DNA from: Deltaproteobacteria bacterium
Lineage (GTDB): Bacteria; Desulfobacterota; DSM-4660; Desulfatiglandales; Desulfatiglandaceae
NCBI GenBank assembly: GCA_018644785.1
Contig: JABGPV010000002.1
Coordinates: 1-64,000 of the forward strand
Length of the DNA: 64,000 nt
Direction: 5' to 3'
The position numbers and the translations under genes are program-made. Under the pieces are notes generated by a model. The model ran no database searches, was not told the DNA's origin, and was given only the letters and a program-made list of their open reading frames with translations. Below, in pieces: positions 61,055-64,000 of the stretch (within the stretch, counting starts at the first letter, position 1; each line of letters starts with the position of its first letter).

Positions 61055-61930
61055 ATGACGTTACCAAAATTTGAATATTTTGCACCAGAGAGCCTCGATG
61101 AGGCGCAACGGCTTTTTCTGGATAAAGGGGAGGGCGCCCATTTTCTGGCAGGTGGAACAGATCTTCTGGTAAAAATGAACCATGGCCTGCTGAAACCGGC
61201 TGCCGTTATCGCCCTTAAGCACATCAAAGGCCTGGAAGACATCACCTTTGACCCGAGAAAGGGTTTGAAAATCGGCGCCACAGCGCTTCTGGCAAACGTG
61301 GCAGCCCATCCGGACATCCTGGAACATTATCCGGCCGTTGCCGCCGCAGCCCGGGAGACGGCCAATGTACAGATTCGGAATATGGGAACGCTGGCCGGCA
61401 ACCTCTGTAATGCGGCCCCTTCGGCGGACAATGCGCCGACCCTGCTCGCCATGAATGCGGAGGTTGTTATCAATGGCGCTAAAGGAGAAAGACGGCTGCC
61501 CCTGGATCAGTTTTTCAAAGGGCCCGGGGCCAACGCCCTCCATGCCGGTGAAATCTTGAGAGCCATTCTCGTTCCGGCCCCTGACTCGGGATCGGGCATC
61601 TCTTACCAGCATATTTCATCCCGTGGAAAAGTGGATATTTCGGCAGTGTGCGTTGGAAGCATGGTACGCATGGAGAAAGATCTTTGCCGCGGGGTCCGAA
61701 TATTCCTGGGCGCTGTGGCTCCCGTACCCATGCGCGCTGTAAAGACCGAAGCCACGGTGCTTGGCCAACAGCTGACCGGGGAGGTCATTAAAAAGGCGGG
61801 GATTGCGGCAATGGAAGAATCCCAACCCATTACAGATGTCAGAAGCAGTGCGGATTACCGAAAAAAAATGGTGGCGGTCTTAACACGAAGGGCCCTTACC
61901 GAAGCCCGGGACCGCGCCTTGAAGAGTTGA
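61055..61930 (+). CDS. xanthine dehydrogenase-family FAD subunit
   Basis: 291 residues: FAD-binding FLAGGTDLLVKMNHG and NMGTLAGNLCNAAPSADNAP. The second stretch matches the CoxM/HcrB family. It lacks the extra insertion of about 40 residues with cysteines for an additional [4Fe-4S] cluster that marks HcrB of 4-hydroxybenzoyl-CoA reductase, so that specific assignment is not supported. The ATG at 61055 has GGAGAGG 7 nt upstream; a GTG at 61049 is less likely. Confidence 0.88.
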   Translation: MTLPKFEYFAPESLDEAQRLFLDKGEGAHFLAGGTDLLVKMNHGLLKPAAVIALKHIKGLEDITFDPRKGLKIGATALLANVAAHPDILEHYPAVAAAARETANVQIRNMGTLAGNLCNAAPSADNAPTLLAMNAEVVINGAKGERRLPLDQFFKGPGANALHAGEILRAILVPAPDSGSGISYQHISSRGKVDISAVCVGSMVRMEKDLCRGVRIFLGAVAPVPMRAVKTEATVLGQQLTGEVIKKAGIAAMEESQPITDVRSSADYRKKMVAVLTRRALTEARDRALKS

Positions 61931-61947
61931 GGGGAAAGGAATAATCA

Positions 61948-64000
61948 ATGGAACAATTCAGTATCGTGGGAAAAGATGTGCCGAGAAACGATGCCTATGC
62001 CAAGGCGAGGGGATCCGCCATTTATACCGATGACATGAAGCTGCCGGGAATGCTCCATGGACAGATTCTGCGAAGCCCCGTGGCCCATGCCCGAATCGTA
62101 CATGTGGATACGAGCAGGGCAAAAGCGCTTCCCGGGGTGAAGAGCGTCATCACGGGAAAAGATATTCCGAAGGTTAAATATGGCAACTGGCGCCTTTTCG
62201 CCGACACGCAGGATGAATATGCCCTGGCCGTTGACAAAGTACGATTTATCGGGGATGAAGTGGCGGCTGTGGCGGCTGTTGACAAGGAAACCGCCCGGGA
62301 AGCTGTTGAGCTCATCGAGGTCGAGTACGAAGCGCTTGAAGGATTATTTGATATCGATGCGTCCATAAAAGAAGGCGCACCCGCCATTCACGATTATTGT
62401 CCCGATAATGTCAGCGTCAACCGAAAAATCGAGTACGGGGATATCGAAAAAGGTTTTGCGGAATCGGATTACGTTCGTGAAGATACCTTCAAGGTTCATG
62501 CGGTGAGTCATGCCTATCTGGAACCCTGTTCAGCGCTGGCCCAGGTGGACCTGGACAGCAGGATTACGTTGTGGACCTCCACCCAGGTACCCTATATCGT
62601 GCAGTGTTTGCTGGCGTCAACGCTTAAGATGCGGGAAAACGACATTCGGGTCATCAAGCCCTTTGTGGGCGGCGGTTTCGGGGGAAAAATGGAGCTTCGG
62701 ACCTGGGAGTTCTGCGCGGCCTTTATGGCCAGAGAAACGGGCCGCCCCGTGAAATTCACCCTCACAAGGGAAGAGGAGTTCCTGACCGGCCGCCGGCGTC
62801 ACCCCATGACGCTTCATTCCAAAGTGGGGTTCAAAAAAGATGGAAGCCTGGTGGCCAAAGATTTGAAGATTATTCTGGATGGCGGGGCTTACAATGCCAT
62901 GGGGCCCACGGCAACCTTTCTGTGCGGCAATTTTGGCGCCATGCTGTATCGGTATCCCAACTATCGGTTTCATGGACGGCATGCTTACACCAACAAGCCG
63001 CCCGCCAGCGCCATGCGCGGATTCGGTGCGCCACAGTCCCTTTACGCTTCTGAAGTTCAGATGAATTTGGCAGCGGAGGCCCTCGGGATAGACCCGGTGG
63101 ACCTGCGCCTCAAAAATGCACAGGTGAGCGGCGACAAAATTCCCGATGTGGCCACCATATCCAGCTGCGGCTTTAAAGAATCCATTGAGACGGTGGCTGA
63201 AATGAGCGACTGGAAACGGCTCAGGAAGGAACTCAAACCGGGGCAGGGCATCGGGATCGGTTGCTACAGCTTTATCTCCGGTGGTGTATTCAATTGGTTC
63301 AACACCCAGTATCCTTTTTCAGCAGCCGAGGTCAGGGCTTTTTCAGACGGTACCGTTCATCTGCTCACCATGGCTTCCGACATCGGGCAGGGATGCGACA
63401 CGGCCATGAAACAGATCCTGGCGGAAGAACTGGGGCTGCAAATGGAAGATATCCGCATTACATCCGCCGATACGGCCACCACACCACAGGCGGATCTGGG
63501 AGCCTGGGGAAGCCGGGTTACGCTCATGGCCGGTAATGCGGTTATGAATGCAGCGAAAAAAATCAAGAAAGAGCTGTTCGGGGCGCTATCCGCTTTTCTC
63601 AATGCCAACGTCATTTATGAAATGGAATGCAAAAACGGCATGGTCCAGCCCAAAGATCGGCCTAAAAAAGCCGTTCCCTTTGGCGACGTGGTCAACATGG
63701 TTCAGAAAGCCAAGCGGGGTGAACCCCTGATTGCCCACGGGTACTACACGCCCCGGGACAAAGGGCTCGTAACCCCTGCTTTCGGGTTCGGCGCACAGGT
63801 GGCCCTGGTGGAAGTGGACAAGGAAACGGGCAAAGTGGATGTTAAGCAGATGTGGACGGCCCATGACTGCGGTACCGTCATCAACCCGAAAGGCGTCGAG
63901 GGTCAGCTGGCCGGTTCCATCCAGATGGGATTGGGCTATGCCCTTTCGGAGCAGTTCGTCATGCAGGATGGGAAGACCCTTAATACAAATTTCCTGGATT
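61948..64000 (+). CDS. xanthine dehydrogenase-family molybdenum subunit, 3' end beyond window
   Basis: The frame is open from the ATG at 61948 (AAAGGA upstream) to the last base, 684 residues, so the gene is cut by the window end. Typical motifs are VRFIGDEVAAVAA, PFVGGGFGGK (molybdopterin loop), KPPASAMRGFGAPQSLYA, SDIGQGCDTAMKQILAEEL and HDCGTVINPKGVEGQLAGSI. The enzyme hydroxylates or dehydroxylates a heteroaromatic, aromatic CoA ester or aldehyde. The catalytic Glu expected near the C-terminus is not visible here. Neighbouring aromatic-acid genes favour an aromatic substrate, an inference. Confidence 0.9.
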   Translation, partial: MEQFSIVGKDVPRNDAYAKARGSAIYTDDMKLPGMLHGQILRSPVAHARIVHVDTSRAKALPGVKSVITGKDIPKVKYGNWRLFADTQDEYALAVDKVRFIGDEVAAVAAVDKETAREAVELIEVEYEALEGLFDIDASIKEGAPAIHDYCPDNVSVNRKIEYGDIEKGFAESDYVREDTFKVHAVSHAYLEPCSALAQVDLDSRITLWTSTQVPYIVQCLLASTLKMRENDIRVIKPFVGGGFGGKMELRTWEFCAAFMARETGRPVKFTLTREEEFLTGRRRHPMTLHSKVGFKKDGSLVAKDLKIILDGGAYNAMGPTATFLCGNFGAMLYRYPNYRFHGRHAYTNKPPASAMRGFGAPQSLYASEVQMNLAAEALGIDPVDLRLKNAQVSGDKIPDVATISSCGFKESIETVAEMSDWKRLRKELKPGQGIGIGCYSFISGGVFNWFNTQYPFSAAEVRAFSDGTVHLLTMASDIGQGCDTAMKQILAEELGLQMEDIRITSADTATTPQADLGAWGSRVTLMAGNAVMNAAKKIKKELFGALSAFLNANVIYEMECKNGMVQPKDRPKKAVPFGDVVNMVQKAKRGEPLIAHGYYTPRDKGLVTPAFGFGAQVALVEVDKETGKVDVKQMWTAHDCGTVINPKGVEGQLAGSIQMGLGYALSEQFVMQDGKTLNTNFLD

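Noticed and set aside
60551..61930. Calling the Mo-hydroxylase operon hcrCB (4-hydroxybenzoyl-CoA reductase)
   Set aside because: The FAD subunit lacks the extra Cys-containing insertion of HcrB, and the Mo subunit is incomplete in the window.

Overview
The window reads as chromosome of a strictly anaerobic, aromatic-degrading bacterium, most likely a Desulfobacterota (Desulfobacterales-like) sulfate reducer or syntroph. The grounds are a complete class II (tungsten, BamB-I type) benzoyl-CoA reductase cluster with a selenocysteine BamF, a cytoplasmic molybdenum phenylacetyl-CoA oxidoreductase, HdrA/HdrD/MvhD-type electron-transfer proteins and TRAP transport. The taxon is inferred from gene content only. 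I saw no tRNA, rRNA or CRISPR array.

Region by region. 1-2978 (+): the end of a secondary-metabolite locus, with an NRPS-associated Pls-type membrane/hexapeptide domain, an Sfp-type phosphopantetheinyl transferase and a TraX-like membrane protein. 3083-5644 (-): a small secreted protein and an SbnA/SbnB-like pair for 2,3-diaminopropionate. 5749-10819 (-): a lipoprotein, a FadL-type outer-membrane channel and an arylsulfatase. 10902-13939: a lone receiver protein and a FixLJ-type two-component pair, bracketed by perfect 32-bp inverted copies of one sequence. 14087-17866: a 15-residue-repeat secreted protein, a decayed DUF1254/DUF1214 gene, a RelB/YafQ toxin-antitoxin pair with its operator, a two-domain VOC lipoprotein, a small Tyr/Gly-rich lipoprotein and an orphan antitoxin-like gene. 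17925-21113 (-): a branched-chain amino-acid-type binding lipoprotein, a DAGK-DUF389 membrane fusion and a 49-codon ORF coupled to it.

21410-43990 looks like one regulon. A minus-strand operon (monooxygenase-like ABM protein, TRAP DctP and DctQM, a Tat-less reductive-dehalogenase-like protein, a DapA-like aldolase) lies downstream of a GAF-AAA-Fis sigma-54 activator. Further on are a divergent thioesterase/Fe-S pair and a plus-strand operon with a hydantoinase-like protein, PadEFGHI (phenylglyoxylate dehydrogenase), PadBCD (phenylacetyl-CoA:acceptor oxidoreductase) and two Mo-cofactor helpers (FmdE-like, MoeA-like). Near-identical long palindromes stand upstream of -24/-12 promoters for these operons, so the activator at 27890-29494 probably controls all three.

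44510-55711 (+) holds a VOC protein and bamBCDEFGHI in the order known from Geobacter. Together with pad this gives phenylacetyl-CoA -> phenylglyoxylate -> benzoyl-CoA -> cyclic dienoyl-CoA. bamF is interrupted by an in-frame UGA followed by a SECIS-like hairpin and should be read through as selenocysteine.

55766-60343 (-) carries a transposase remnant, a periplasmic coiled-coil protein, an MscS-type channel and a receiver-PAS protein. 60459-64000 (+) has a strong sigma-70 promoter with an embedded palindromic operator driving a xanthine dehydrogenase-family operon (2Fe-2S, FAD and Mo subunits); the Mo subunit runs off the end of the window.
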